From: Eshraghiella sp964414835
GTDB lineage: Bacteria; Bacillota; Clostridia; Lachnospirales; Lachnospiraceae
Assembly (NCBI GenBank): GCA_964414835.1
Contig: CAYPWY010000006.1
Location: 1-64,000, forward strand
DNA length: 64,000 nucleotides
Reading direction: 5' to 3'
Shown: positions 42,397 through 51,100 of the stretch, in pieces
Numbering within the stretch: the stretch's first letter is position 1
Layout: each line of letters begins with the position of its first letter
The notes under the pieces: generated by a model
Told to the model about the DNA's origin: nothing
What the model saw: the letters and a program-made list of their open reading frames with translations, nothing else
The model's database searches: none
Position numbers and translations under genes: made by a program

Positions 42397-42425
42397 TTGA
42401 ATTCTTCTCATTAAGATGTTATTAT
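42397..42425 (+). promoter_or_regulatory. promoter of the CBS/CorC membrane protein gene
   Basis: TTGAAT (42397-42402), 17 bp, TATTAT (42420-42425), 35 bases before the TTG start. The remaining gap from 42263 also holds an extended -10 (TGCTATACT) for pth on the other strand. Confidence 0.55.
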
Positions 42426-42460
42426 TGTCATAAAATACTACATTAAAAGGAGTTGATTTT

Positions 42461-43744
42461 TTGGACCCCAGTGTCGTGATACAGATAATAGCACTTTTCG
42501 TACTTATTATTTTGTCAGCATTTTTTTCATCGGCGGAAACCGCTTTCGTATCGGTTAATCTCATGCGTATGCGTTCACTTGCAGATGACGGTAACCGTAA
42601 AGCTAAGAAGGTTTTAAAAATCACATCGGATTCTTCCAGAATGTTAAGCGCTGTTTTGATAGGCAATAACCTTGTCAATATATCCGCTTCCGCTTTGGCA
42701 ACAACAGTTTCTCTTGCGCTGTGGGGCAATACTGCCGTCAGCGTTGCAACAGCAGTTCTTACCCTTATTGTACTTATTTTCGGTGAGATTTCTCCTAAAA
42801 CCGTTGCCACCACTTACGCTGACAAAATGGCTCCCGCATACAGCGGAGTGATATGGTTTTTAATGGTTGTGCTGACGCCTGTTATTTTTGTTGTCAACAA
42901 GCTTGCAAAGGGTTTTCTTTTCTTACTGGGCTTTAATCCCGACAGGCATAAAGCCTCCATAACTGAGGACGAGCTTAGAACAATTGTCAACGTAAGCCGC
43001 GAAGAAGGTGTTATTGAAAATGACGAGCACGAAATGATTAGCAACGTGTTTGATTTTGGCGATTCATTGGCAAAGGATGTTATGATTCCCAGAATTGATA
43101 TGACTTGTATATCTATAACAAGTACCTATGATGAAATCATTGATGTTTTCAGGGAATTTAAATATACACGTCTTCCCGTATATGAAGAAAATGTAGACAA
43201 TGTGGTGGGCATCATCAATGTGAAGGATTTGCTTCTCTGCGAAGACACCGGAAGCTTTAATGTAAATGATATTCTTCGTAAGCCATATTATACATTTGAG
43301 TTCAAAAAGGTGTCGGAGCTTATGGAAGAGCTGAAAAAAACTTCCAATAACTTTACAATCGTTGTGGACGAATACGGTTCAACTGTCGGCATGATTACGC
43401 TTGAAGATTTGCTTGAAGAGATTGTCGGTGAAATCCGTGATGAATACGACTATGACGAGGAGGATGATATTCTCCAGCTAAGCGATACGGAATATATGAT
43501 TTCCGGCTCAGCCAGACTTAACGATATAGATGATGTCTTTGAACTTCCTGAGGATGCGGACACATCGGAATACTATGATTCCATTGGCGGTTTTATAGTA
43601 AAACATCTGGAACGTCTTCCGCAGGAGGGTGATGAGGTTGCATTTGACAACCTTCGTCTTGTTGTGGAGGAATGTGACAAGAACCGTATAATTAAGGTTC
43701 ACGCTTACATCACCAAGCCTGATGAAAGCACTGCAGAAAACTAG
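42461..43744 (+). CDS. CNNM/HlyC family membrane protein (DUF21-CBS-CorC)
   Basis: The protein has 427 residues from a TTG start behind AAGGAG. It has a DUF21 membrane domain with four helices (first IALFVLIILSAFFSSAETAFVSV), a CBS pair (KDVMIPRIDMTCISI... and VSELMEELKKTSNNFTIVVDEYGSTVGMITLEDLLEEIVGEI), and a C-terminal CorC/HlyC domain (YMISGSARLNDIDDVFELP). Such proteins are linked with magnesium or cobalt handling; the old name hemolysin is historical. The mscL gene follows after 16 bases. Confidence 0.92.
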   Translation: MDPSVVIQIIALFVLIILSAFFSSAETAFVSVNLMRMRSLADDGNRKAKKVLKITSDSSRMLSAVLIGNNLVNISASALATTVSLALWGNTAVSVATAVLTLIVLIFGEISPKTVATTYADKMAPAYSGVIWFLMVVLTPVIFVVNKLAKGFLFLLGFNPDRHKASITEDELRTIVNVSREEGVIENDEHEMISNVFDFGDSLAKDVMIPRIDMTCISITSTYDEIIDVFREFKYTRLPVYEENVDNVVGIINVKDLLLCEDTGSFNVNDILRKPYYTFEFKKVSELMEELKKTSNNFTIVVDEYGSTVGMITLEDLLEEIVGEIRDEYDYDEEDDILQLSDTEYMISGSARLNDIDDVFELPEDADTSEYYDSIGGFIVKHLERLPQEGDEVAFDNLRLVVEECDKNRIIKVHAYITKPDESTAEN

Positions 43745-43760
43745 TTTTATGGAGGTACTA

Positions 43761-44195
43761 ATGAAAAAAATATTAAATGAATTTAAAGAATTTATCTCAA
43801 AGGGCAATGTCCTTGATTTGGCAGTCGGTATGATTATAGGTGCCGCATTTACCTCAATTGTAACTTCCCTTGTAAGTGATGTTTTTACACCTATTCTGGG
43901 ATTTTTAATTCCCGAAGGAGGCTTTTCGGCACTTAACGGCATAGGTCCCGGTTTCAATTTCGGTAATTTTATCAACGCACTTATTACATTTTTCCTGACG
44001 GCGCTCTGCCTGTTTATAGTAGTCAAAGCCATCAACGGTTTGAGAAGCATCAAAAAGAAAAAAGAAGAGGCTCCAAAGGAGCCCACAACAAAAACCTGTC
44101 CGTTCTGTATGTCAGAGATTAACATAAAAGCAACAAAGTGTCCTCATTGTACATCCCCATTGGACGATGAATCACAGGAAATCAGCAATGGCTAA
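43761..44195 (+). CDS. mscL: large-conductance mechanosensitive channel MscL with C-terminal zinc ribbon
   Basis: The protein has 144 residues from the ATG five bases after GGAGG. MscL releases solutes on hypo-osmotic shock. N-terminal ILNEFKEFISKGNVLDLAVGMIIGAAFTSIVTSLV and the second membrane helix FINALITFFLTALCLFIVVKAIN define it. In place of the usual C-terminal helix bundle alone it ends with a CxxC...CxxC ribbon, CPFCMSEINIKATKCPHC. It shares its last four bases with the convergent araD gene. Confidence 0.94.
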   Translation: MKKILNEFKEFISKGNVLDLAVGMIIGAAFTSIVTSLVSDVFTPILGFLIPEGGFSALNGIGPGFNFGNFINALITFFLTALCLFIVVKAINGLRSIKKKKEEAPKEPTTKTCPFCMSEINIKATKCPHCTSPLDDESQEISNG

Positions 44196-44884
44196 TTCTT
44201 CTGTCCGTAGTAAGCGTTAGCTCCATGTTTACGATTATAATGCTTATCCAATAGGTACTGCGGTACCCGCGGTACCTGTGGATTAAGTGTCATTGTGTGG
44301 TATGCCATCTCTGCCACATGTTCAAGAACGGTGGCATTATATACTGCATTGGCAGGGTCTTTGCCCCACGCAAAAGGTCCGTGATTGCGGACAAGTATAC
44401 CCGGCGTTGCCATAACCTCCATTCCTTCTAAGGTTTCAACTATAACATCACCAGTATGCTTCTCATACTCATTCTCAACTTCTTCTTTGGTGAGAGACCT
44501 TGTGCATGGAATATCCCGGTAAAAATAATCCGCATGTGTGGTTCCGAATGCAGGAACCGCCATACCTGCCTGTGCAAAGGATACTGCCCAATGGGAATGT
44601 GTGTGTACTATTCCTCCCATTTCGGAGAATCTGTTATATAACACAAGATGGGTAGGTGTGTCAGAGGAAGGATTATAATGCCCATCAACAATATTACCCT
44701 CCATATCAAGTACTACCATATCGGACGCTTTCATTCCGTCATAATCCACACCGCTGGGCTTAATTACAACTAATCCTTTATCCCTGTCGATACCGCTTAC
44801 ATTGCCCCAGGTATATATTACAAGTCCCTGTCTTACCAGTTCAAGATTAGCATCAAGAACTTTTTCTTTTAACTCCTCAAGCAT
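44192..44884 (-). CDS. araD: L-ribulose-5-phosphate 4-epimerase
   Basis: The protein has 230 residues. It interconverts L-ribulose-5-phosphate and D-xylulose-5-phosphate. Class II aldolase-like marks are YTWGNVSGIDRDKGLVVIKPSGVDYD, PSSDTPTHLVLYNRF and the zinc histidines in GIVHTHSHWAVSFAQAG, with a later His in ATVLEHVAEMAYHT. No araA or araB is near; it follows the TPR/ATPase-like gene by 18 bases and may be cotranscribed. Confidence 0.94.
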   Translation of the reverse strand: MLEELKEKVLDANLELVRQGLVIYTWGNVSGIDRDKGLVVIKPSGVDYDGMKASDMVVLDMEGNIVDGHYNPSSDTPTHLVLYNRFSEMGGIVHTHSHWAVSFAQAGMAVPAFGTTHADYFYRDIPCTRSLTKEEVENEYEKHTGDVIVETLEGMEVMATPGILVRNHGPFAWGKDPANAVYNATVLEHVAEMAYHTMTLNPQVPRVPQYLLDKHYNRKHGANAYYGQKN

Positions 44885-44902
44885 TGCCCCATCTCCTATA
44901 TT

Positions 44903-47900
44903 TTATATAAAATCCTTTTCTTTAAGCTGGACACCGTTGCCCGACTTCTTTCCGTGGCGTCCTCGCCTTTTTTTCCTGCTGTGCTCAATGGCATTATCAA
45001 CAATTTCTTTGGATTTGCTAAGCGCCGCCGCACCATCGCTGCTGTCAATCTCCCCTACAAGAAGGTAAAGCTTTAAAAGTGCTTTTTCGCCTATAATATA
45101 TCCATTGGCTCTGGCATGTTCCTTTGCCGCAGTAACAAGCTCGTTGACGGAGTATCGGCGCACTTCTATTTTGTAACTAAACATTTCCGCAAGTTTTGGA
45201 TTTTCTGCAAAAACACGATTAACTGCATAATCTTCCCCTGTGGCAATAACCAGCATTGAATCTGTATCAGAAGACATAAGCTCCGAAAGCTCTTTTGCCG
45301 CCGCCTTGGTAAGTTGTCCGATATTTTCGATAATAAGCGTTGCACCTTTTATCTTGTCTGCCGATGCAAGTATGCCTTTATTGTTAATTACCGCAGCATT
45401 GGTTTTGGCTACCCTGAGTTTAGTGTTTTTGTCTTCTGAATGAATTGCCTTGAATAAATCTATGGCAAATTCCGTCTTGTTGGTTTTGGCTTTACCGATA
45501 ACCACAATGTTGCCATGTGCAGATGTCCCGTCCGGTATCTCGCGCTTCTTTCTGTTAATGATTTCTGCCGCGTTTTCCTCAATCCTGTTTATGAATAAAT
45601 ATTTTTGAAGATATTTGCGCTCTGATGATTTAAGAACATAATCGTTTCCCTCATCTTCCGGCTTCTCCGAATATTCCTGTTCACCATCGTTTTCATCATC
45701 AACAGCCTTCTCCGCAGTTTCTTCATTTCCTTTATCAGCAATATGATTTTCTCCGGCTGTTTCCCCATACGGCATTTCTTCAGATGCTTCTCCATACATC
45801 GCTTCCCCGGACGTTTCTTCGTATGGTGCTTCTTCTGACAGCTCTTCGTCAGCATACTCTTCCTCTAATATTGCGGTAGGTGCTTCCTGACGTTCTTTTT
45901 CCTCTAATTCGGCAGCAACCTCTTCCATAAGCTGATTAGCAATTTCATTCATTGCTGCATCGACAAGTTCCTCTTCTGTAGGCTGCTGTGCTGCAGACTG
46001 TTCTTCTTCTGAAGCATCCTTTGCATCCGCTTCTGTCTGTTCTTCCGAAACATCCTTTGCATCTGCTTCTGTCTGTTCTTCCGAAACATCCTTTGCATCT
46101 GCTTCTGTCTGTTCTTCCGAAACATCCTTTGCATCTGCTTCCGTCTGCTCTTCTTCCGGAATATCCTGTTCATTTGTCTGTGTCTGAGTTTTATCAGCAC
46201 ATTCTGTATCACCAACAGCATCCAGCCATTGCATTAAATCAATTTGACCGTCTATGGGCTGTTCTGTATTATTTTGACCTGCCGATACTGCACTTTCCGC
46301 TGCCACAATGGCAGGTGCAGACAAATACGGCGTTTCTGTCAAAGTATGCCCTTCCGGCACATTTTTATCCGTCAGATTTTCATCTGATTCGGCTTCTGTT
46401 TCTTCGGACGGTTCTTCCGGGATTTCTTCTGATTCGGCTTCTGTTTCCTCGGACGGTTCTTCTGTAATCTCTTCTTCTGATTCGGCTTCTGTTTCCTCGG
46501 ACGGTTCTTCTGTAATCTCTTCTTCTGATTCGGCTTCTGTTTCTTCGGTCAGCTCTTCCGGGACTTCCTCATAAGCTTTTTCAAACAACATATCCTCGTC
46601 CTGAATTGTCAGCTCATCTTCGCCGCCATTTACAGCCTCCGCTGCATTGTCTTCTGCATTGTCTTCTGCATGGACATGTTCTTCATCAGCATGAGTCCCA
46701 ATGATAGTTTCTATGTCTTCTATGATAAACTGAGGCTCTGTATCTGCCTCTGCCTCAATAACGGATTCCTCTACAATATATTTAGGCAAAGCTCCGGGAA
46801 CCACAGGTGCCGCTGCCTCCTTAGCCGATGGTATCTCCTGCTCTTCCTCAACCATTACGCTTTTATATCTTTTCCAATGATGTGTATTAATACGTATTTC
46901 TTTGGTAGGCTCATCCACTTCATCACAGGCATCCTCTTTATGCTCCATTTCACGATAAAGCTCTTCTGTGGTAGCCTGCTCGCTGTCCAACGCCTCTATT
47001 TGAGCCATGACAAATTCCTGAGCAAGCTGCTGTTCTTCAGACAGCTCCGGCTGCGGCTCCTCAGCATTTTCCCACTGCGGCTCTGCAAACTGCTCCGCTA
47101 AACCATCCTCTTCAGTTGCTGCCTCTTCTTGAATACTATCTGAAAGCCCGCCTGCTTCTTCCATATTTTCGGCAAATCCGTCACCTGCTCCAACATGGTC
47201 CAATCGTTCTTCTTCTATTTTATCCCCGTCAGGCTCCTGACCGTTAATTCCGGCAAGAATCAACGCCATGCTTTTTGCCAGTTCTGCCTGCACATTCTGT
47301 GTGTCATATATTGAATAATCTTTCTCAGGTACTCTATATTCCTCAACCGGTTCAGGCTGTGTCTCAACTGCCGCCAAAGTTTCTTTATTCTCCGGTTGGC
47401 TGTACTGCTCACTGTACGCTTCATCGTCAGGCTCATTGTCATACTCAGGCATCAGGGAACTGTATTCCATTCCTGCCGCCCTGTATTCCTCCATCATCTC
47501 AAGCTTAGCTTTCTGGGATTTGGTAAGACTGGCATATTTTGCTTTAAGACGCAATGCCTTCTCAACATACTCGCCTTCATTGAACCAAAGAATCAGGTCA
47601 TCGCATTCTCTTATACATTCCTCAATACGGCCTGCTTCCGCATAAAGGCTTGCCAGCTCATACTCATACTGCTCGTCCAATTCACTCTGCTTGTATTCCT
47701 CCAGTATCTGTATAAGTCTTTCCGTAGGAGCTTTGCGCGCCTTGTTAAGCATATACAAAAGTACATACCGCTCCATATCATGAGGTGCCGCCTCAATGAA
47801 CTCATTATATAAATCATCTGCCTCGTCCAAATCATTAATAAGTATTGAAAGCTCCGCAAGCTTATAAATCAGCCTTTTGCCGCCTAAATTCCTGTTATAA

Positions 47901-48097
47901 GCATAAACGCAAATATTGCGCGCATCCTTAAGCCTGCCTGCTTTCTCATAGACATCTTCTGCCACCGCAAGCTCAGACCATTTCTTAACCTTGCGCCAAT
48001 CTATACTGTCAGTGACTTTGGATGCCCCTGCATAGTCGCCCTTGTCACGCAGTTTATTAATTTGTTCAAGTTTGATTCCAAGTTCTACTCGATCCAA
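44903..48097 (-). CDS. TPR, acidic-repeat and degenerate AAA-type protein
   Basis: The protein has 1064 residues from a TTG start behind AGAGG. Residues 1-210 are TPR-like helical pairs (DVYEKAGRLKDARNICVYAY, YELASLYAEAGRIEECIREC). Residues about 230-840 are very acidic and low complexity with two tandem repeat blocks. Residues about 860-1050 resemble the C-terminal ATPase of the CbxX/SpoVK kind, but the P-loop reads GKAKTNKT (868-875), lacking the usual Gly before Lys, and the Walker B clause is TLIIEN rather than ...DE. A basic tail (KKRRGRHGKK) follows. It is cytoplasmic by prediction. It has its own promoter and sits after the JetC-like gene. Function unknown; an assembly or scaffold role is possible. 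Confidence 0.72.
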   Translation of the reverse strand: MDRVELGIKLEQINKLRDKGDYAGASKVTDSIDWRKVKKWSELAVAEDVYEKAGRLKDARNICVYAYNRNLGGKRLIYKLAELSILINDLDEADDLYNEFIEAAPHDMERYVLLYMLNKARKAPTERLIQILEEYKQSELDEQYEYELASLYAEAGRIEECIRECDDLILWFNEGEYVEKALRLKAKYASLTKSQKAKLEMMEEYRAAGMEYSSLMPEYDNEPDDEAYSEQYSQPENKETLAAVETQPEPVEEYRVPEKDYSIYDTQNVQAELAKSMALILAGINGQEPDGDKIEEERLDHVGAGDGFAENMEEAGGLSDSIQEEAATEEDGLAEQFAEPQWENAEEPQPELSEEQQLAQEFVMAQIEALDSEQATTEELYREMEHKEDACDEVDEPTKEIRINTHHWKRYKSVMVEEEQEIPSAKEAAAPVVPGALPKYIVEESVIEAEADTEPQFIIEDIETIIGTHADEEHVHAEDNAEDNAAEAVNGGEDELTIQDEDMLFEKAYEEVPEELTEETEAESEEEITEEPSEETEAESEEEITEEPSEETEAESEEIPEEPSEETEAESDENLTDKNVPEGHTLTETPYLSAPAIVAAESAVSAGQNNTEQPIDGQIDLMQWLDAVGDTECADKTQTQTNEQDIPEEEQTEADAKDVSEEQTEADAKDVSEEQTEADAKDVSEEQTEADAKDASEEEQSAAQQPTEEELVDAAMNEIANQLMEEVAAELEEKERQEAPTAILEEEYADEELSEEAPYEETSGEAMYGEASEEMPYGETAGENHIADKGNEETAEKAVDDENDGEQEYSEKPEDEGNDYVLKSSERKYLQKYLFINRIEENAAEIINRKKREIPDGTSAHGNIVVIGKAKTNKTEFAIDLFKAIHSEDKNTKLRVAKTNAAVINNKGILASADKIKGATLIIENIGQLTKAAAKELSELMSSDTDSMLVIATGEDYAVNRVFAENPKLAEMFSYKIEVRRYSVNELVTAAKEHARANGYIIGEKALLKLYLLVGEIDSSDGAAALSKSKEIVDNAIEHSRKKRRGRHGKKSGNGVQLKEKDFI
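46010..46155. repeat. 36-bp in-frame tandem repeat
   Basis: Three near-identical 36-bp units (from 46032, 46068 and 46104) with partial flanking copies encode a 12-residue acidic repeat, EEQTEADAKDVS, inside the TPR/ATPase-like gene. Near identity of the units suggests recent expansion. Confidence 0.9.
46383..46570. repeat. 45-48 bp in-frame tandem repeat
   Basis: Units begin at 46383, 46428, 46476 and 46524 and encode EEPSEETEAESEEEIT-type repeats of 15-16 residues in the same gene. Confidence 0.88.
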
Positions 48098-48144
48098 TCC
48101 AATTACCTCTCATTCTTTCTAATGGAGATTCCGTTTGATAATTA

Positions 48145-48173
48145 ATTGTAACACAGCTATATACCAATGTCAA
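48145..48173 (-). promoter_or_regulatory. promoter of the TPR/ATPase-like gene
   Basis: Minus strand TTGACA (48173-48168), 17 bp, TACAAT (48150-48145). It lies just past the JetC-like stop, so this gene can be expressed apart from the condensin-like operon. Confidence 0.75.
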
Positions 48174-48175
48174 AA

Positions 48176-51100
48176 CTAGATAAAGTCAAATGTTGCCTGT
48201 TCATAATCAAGCTGTGAGTAATCCATTTCGTCTGCCTGCACCTGACTTCGGTAATCCACCACAACAGTCTGCTGTCTTCCTGACACCATTTTTTGTCCAA
48301 GAACATAATTGACATCAAACATCTTGGTGATGGCGGGAGTTGCTCCTCTTGCCGGAACAATAAGCTGTACATGGTTTGTTTTCAGCATTTTAAAAATAGG
48401 TTCCCATATATATACATCCTTGGCAGCGCCAAACGGGTTATCAATAAATATTGTTTTACCTGTAACATCAATGTCTTTGCCAATGGCGTTAATGCCGGAT
48501 ATATAATTGATTATTGCAATCAAAAACTGTATGTAAATACCCTGCGACTGACCTGTACTGCCCACTGCCTCTTCATATTTCAGGTACCGGCTCTGGTCTT
48601 TGATATGCTCCCTCTTGTACAGACACAGCTTTATTCTGTTCATGTCGGTTACTATTACGGAAAAAAGTTTTTTCCACGACAGACGGCCTTTTATATATTT
48701 AAGCTTTTCCTCCGGAGTGAAAAATGTTTCCGCCGCCGATACGGTTTCGTTAATATATGCAGCCATCCTGTCCTTGTACATTTCCTCTTTGATGTAAGGT
48801 ATGGCAAGCGTTATTATCGGAATAATTTCATCATCAAGAGTTATTCGGGACTGCTTCGGAAGTCTGTCCAGTTCGGTTTTGATGTTGCTGCATATCTGTA
48901 TACAACGGTTCTCAAAGCTGTCCTTAATGCGCTCCATATCACTCATGGTTTTTTCTATTCTGTCACGCTCAAGGGCGATGCATCGGTTAGTCTCAGCCAA
49001 TCCATTAGCTATGGTTTCAATATCCCCATTATCAGCAGGCAGCTTAAGACTTGTTCTTATCTCCTGTGCCAGCTCATATGCATGGCAGCCGTCAAGACTG
49101 TCAATAAGCTTTTGTCTGCTGTTGTAGAAGTCCGTTTTCAGTTTCTCTTCTGACCTGAGTATACGGTTATAATTTTTCTGAAGGTCTTCGTAAGCCTCAA
49201 AATTAATCACCATTCCTTTTATATCTTTCACCGGAGTTCTGTTGTCAAGTCCGGCATTTCTGATAATGCGCTCCAAGTCCTTTTCCATAACCAGCGCATC
49301 TTTATTGTCATTTTCAAGTGCCTTAATGTCAGCCTTCACCTGATTGATACGAGATTTAATGTCGGACATTTTATGACGGTACATAACTATGGAATTCTGC
49401 GGATTGTCAAAATTCATTCTCTCAAATTCACCGTACTTTTCCTCATATCCCCGTCTTGCATGCTCAAGGCTTCCCTCAATCCTGTTTTTCTGGGCATTCT
49501 GTGCCTCAACAGTTCCGTCAAGCTCACCTATGGCTTTGTCCTTTGCCGATATCTGACTTTTAAGCTCCATAAGTACGGACATGTCTGTTGCTGTAAGTTC
49601 ACCATTGCTGTAAAGTCTGTCAGCCTCATCCATATCCATGCCATTATACTTTATGTTCTGAACACATTTATTCATAGCGGACTGATAATTTGCCATAAGT
49701 CTTGTTTTATCGGCTATGTCACCTGCCTGTTTTACGGCAAGCTGCTCAAGCGCTCCGAATCTGGCATCAACTTCATTTTCATCCATATTTTCAGCATTAT
49801 CAACAGAAAATTCTTCCGAATAATACTGCCTGTAACGCTGGTCAAAATCCTCGTTAACTGCCAAAAGCTCTGCCTTGGCATTATTCTTGCGGCTCTCAGC
49901 CTCCTGAAGCTTCCGTTCTTTGATGTCAAGCTGTTCTTCTGCCTTAGCATACCGTACATTAAGGGCAGCAAGCTCTGCTTGTGACTGTTTTTTCCTTGTT
50001 TTTAAGTCAGAGAAGCTTTGATTAAGCGACGCGGCTTTATCAAGCAGCATAACATTTTCGGCAAATTCCGTGTTCAAAGCCTGCTCCTTCATAAGAGACT
50101 GCTGCTCTGCGTTTGTCTGTGTATCAATATTTTCCTTTGACTGCCTTAATGCTTCCACAAGGCTTTCAAGCCGGGCAATTTCTTTTTCCATAGCGTCAAG
50201 CTCAGACTTGACCGTATCCATATCATCACCCTGCTGTGCTGCTTTTACATAAGCAATATCATCCCAGATAACCTTACTTCTGTCCTGTAATTTGTCGAGC
50301 TGCTCTGCAAGACGATGCTTTTCTTCCGCAAGCTTGTCAAGCTCCGTTGCAAGCGCACTGTCGTTCCATAGAAAATCCATATTTTTATATGCGGGAATCC
50401 ACTGCCCCGCAGCTATATCTCTTGTTCCCCGGCGGACAATCGGTATAATATGGCTGCCTGTATTCATAGTTGTAATTACTTTATCCGATGCAATTTCATC
50501 ATAACATTCACCGGCAAAAATGACATATGAAATAAATGGAAAATCCCTGACTGTCTGTAATGCTTCTTTTTCGTCCATTGCCTCAAGCAGTTCTTTGCCG
50601 GATTGCACGTCATCGCCGTATCTTCCTTTTAAATATTCCGTAAGCACCGCAAAATGGCTGTCATATTCCGGCAGCCTGCGGGCCCTGATGCTGTTTTCAT
50701 ATGCTTCCAATTCCCCAAGCTTCTTTTGAACCGTAAGCTTTTGTGATGTTACGCCTGCAAAAACCTGCTCCATGGTTTCCAAAAGTCCGGATTTCGGACA
50801 ATTATAGACCTTTGCCATTACAGAAAATTTATTTTCCGTTTCCTGACACTTAGAAAGCCTTGCATATCCTTTAGTCCTTTGCGCATACATACTCTCCAAT
50901 GAACTATTGGCTTCAATAATTTCCCTATCCGCATTCTGCATTGAGATTTTATTAGCTGCAATGCTTTTCTCAAGCATGGCTATATTTTCCCTGCAGGAAG
51001 AAAGTCTGTCCTTTTGCTCCCAAACAGCATCTGCTATATTATCTGGCACCAAAATTCCGCACTGACTAAGGAGCTTTGACAATTCTTCTTCCATCTGTGC

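Noticed and set aside
45949..46600. CRISPR-like array suggested by regular repeats
   Set aside because: The units are adjacent without spacers, in frame and encode acidic peptides.
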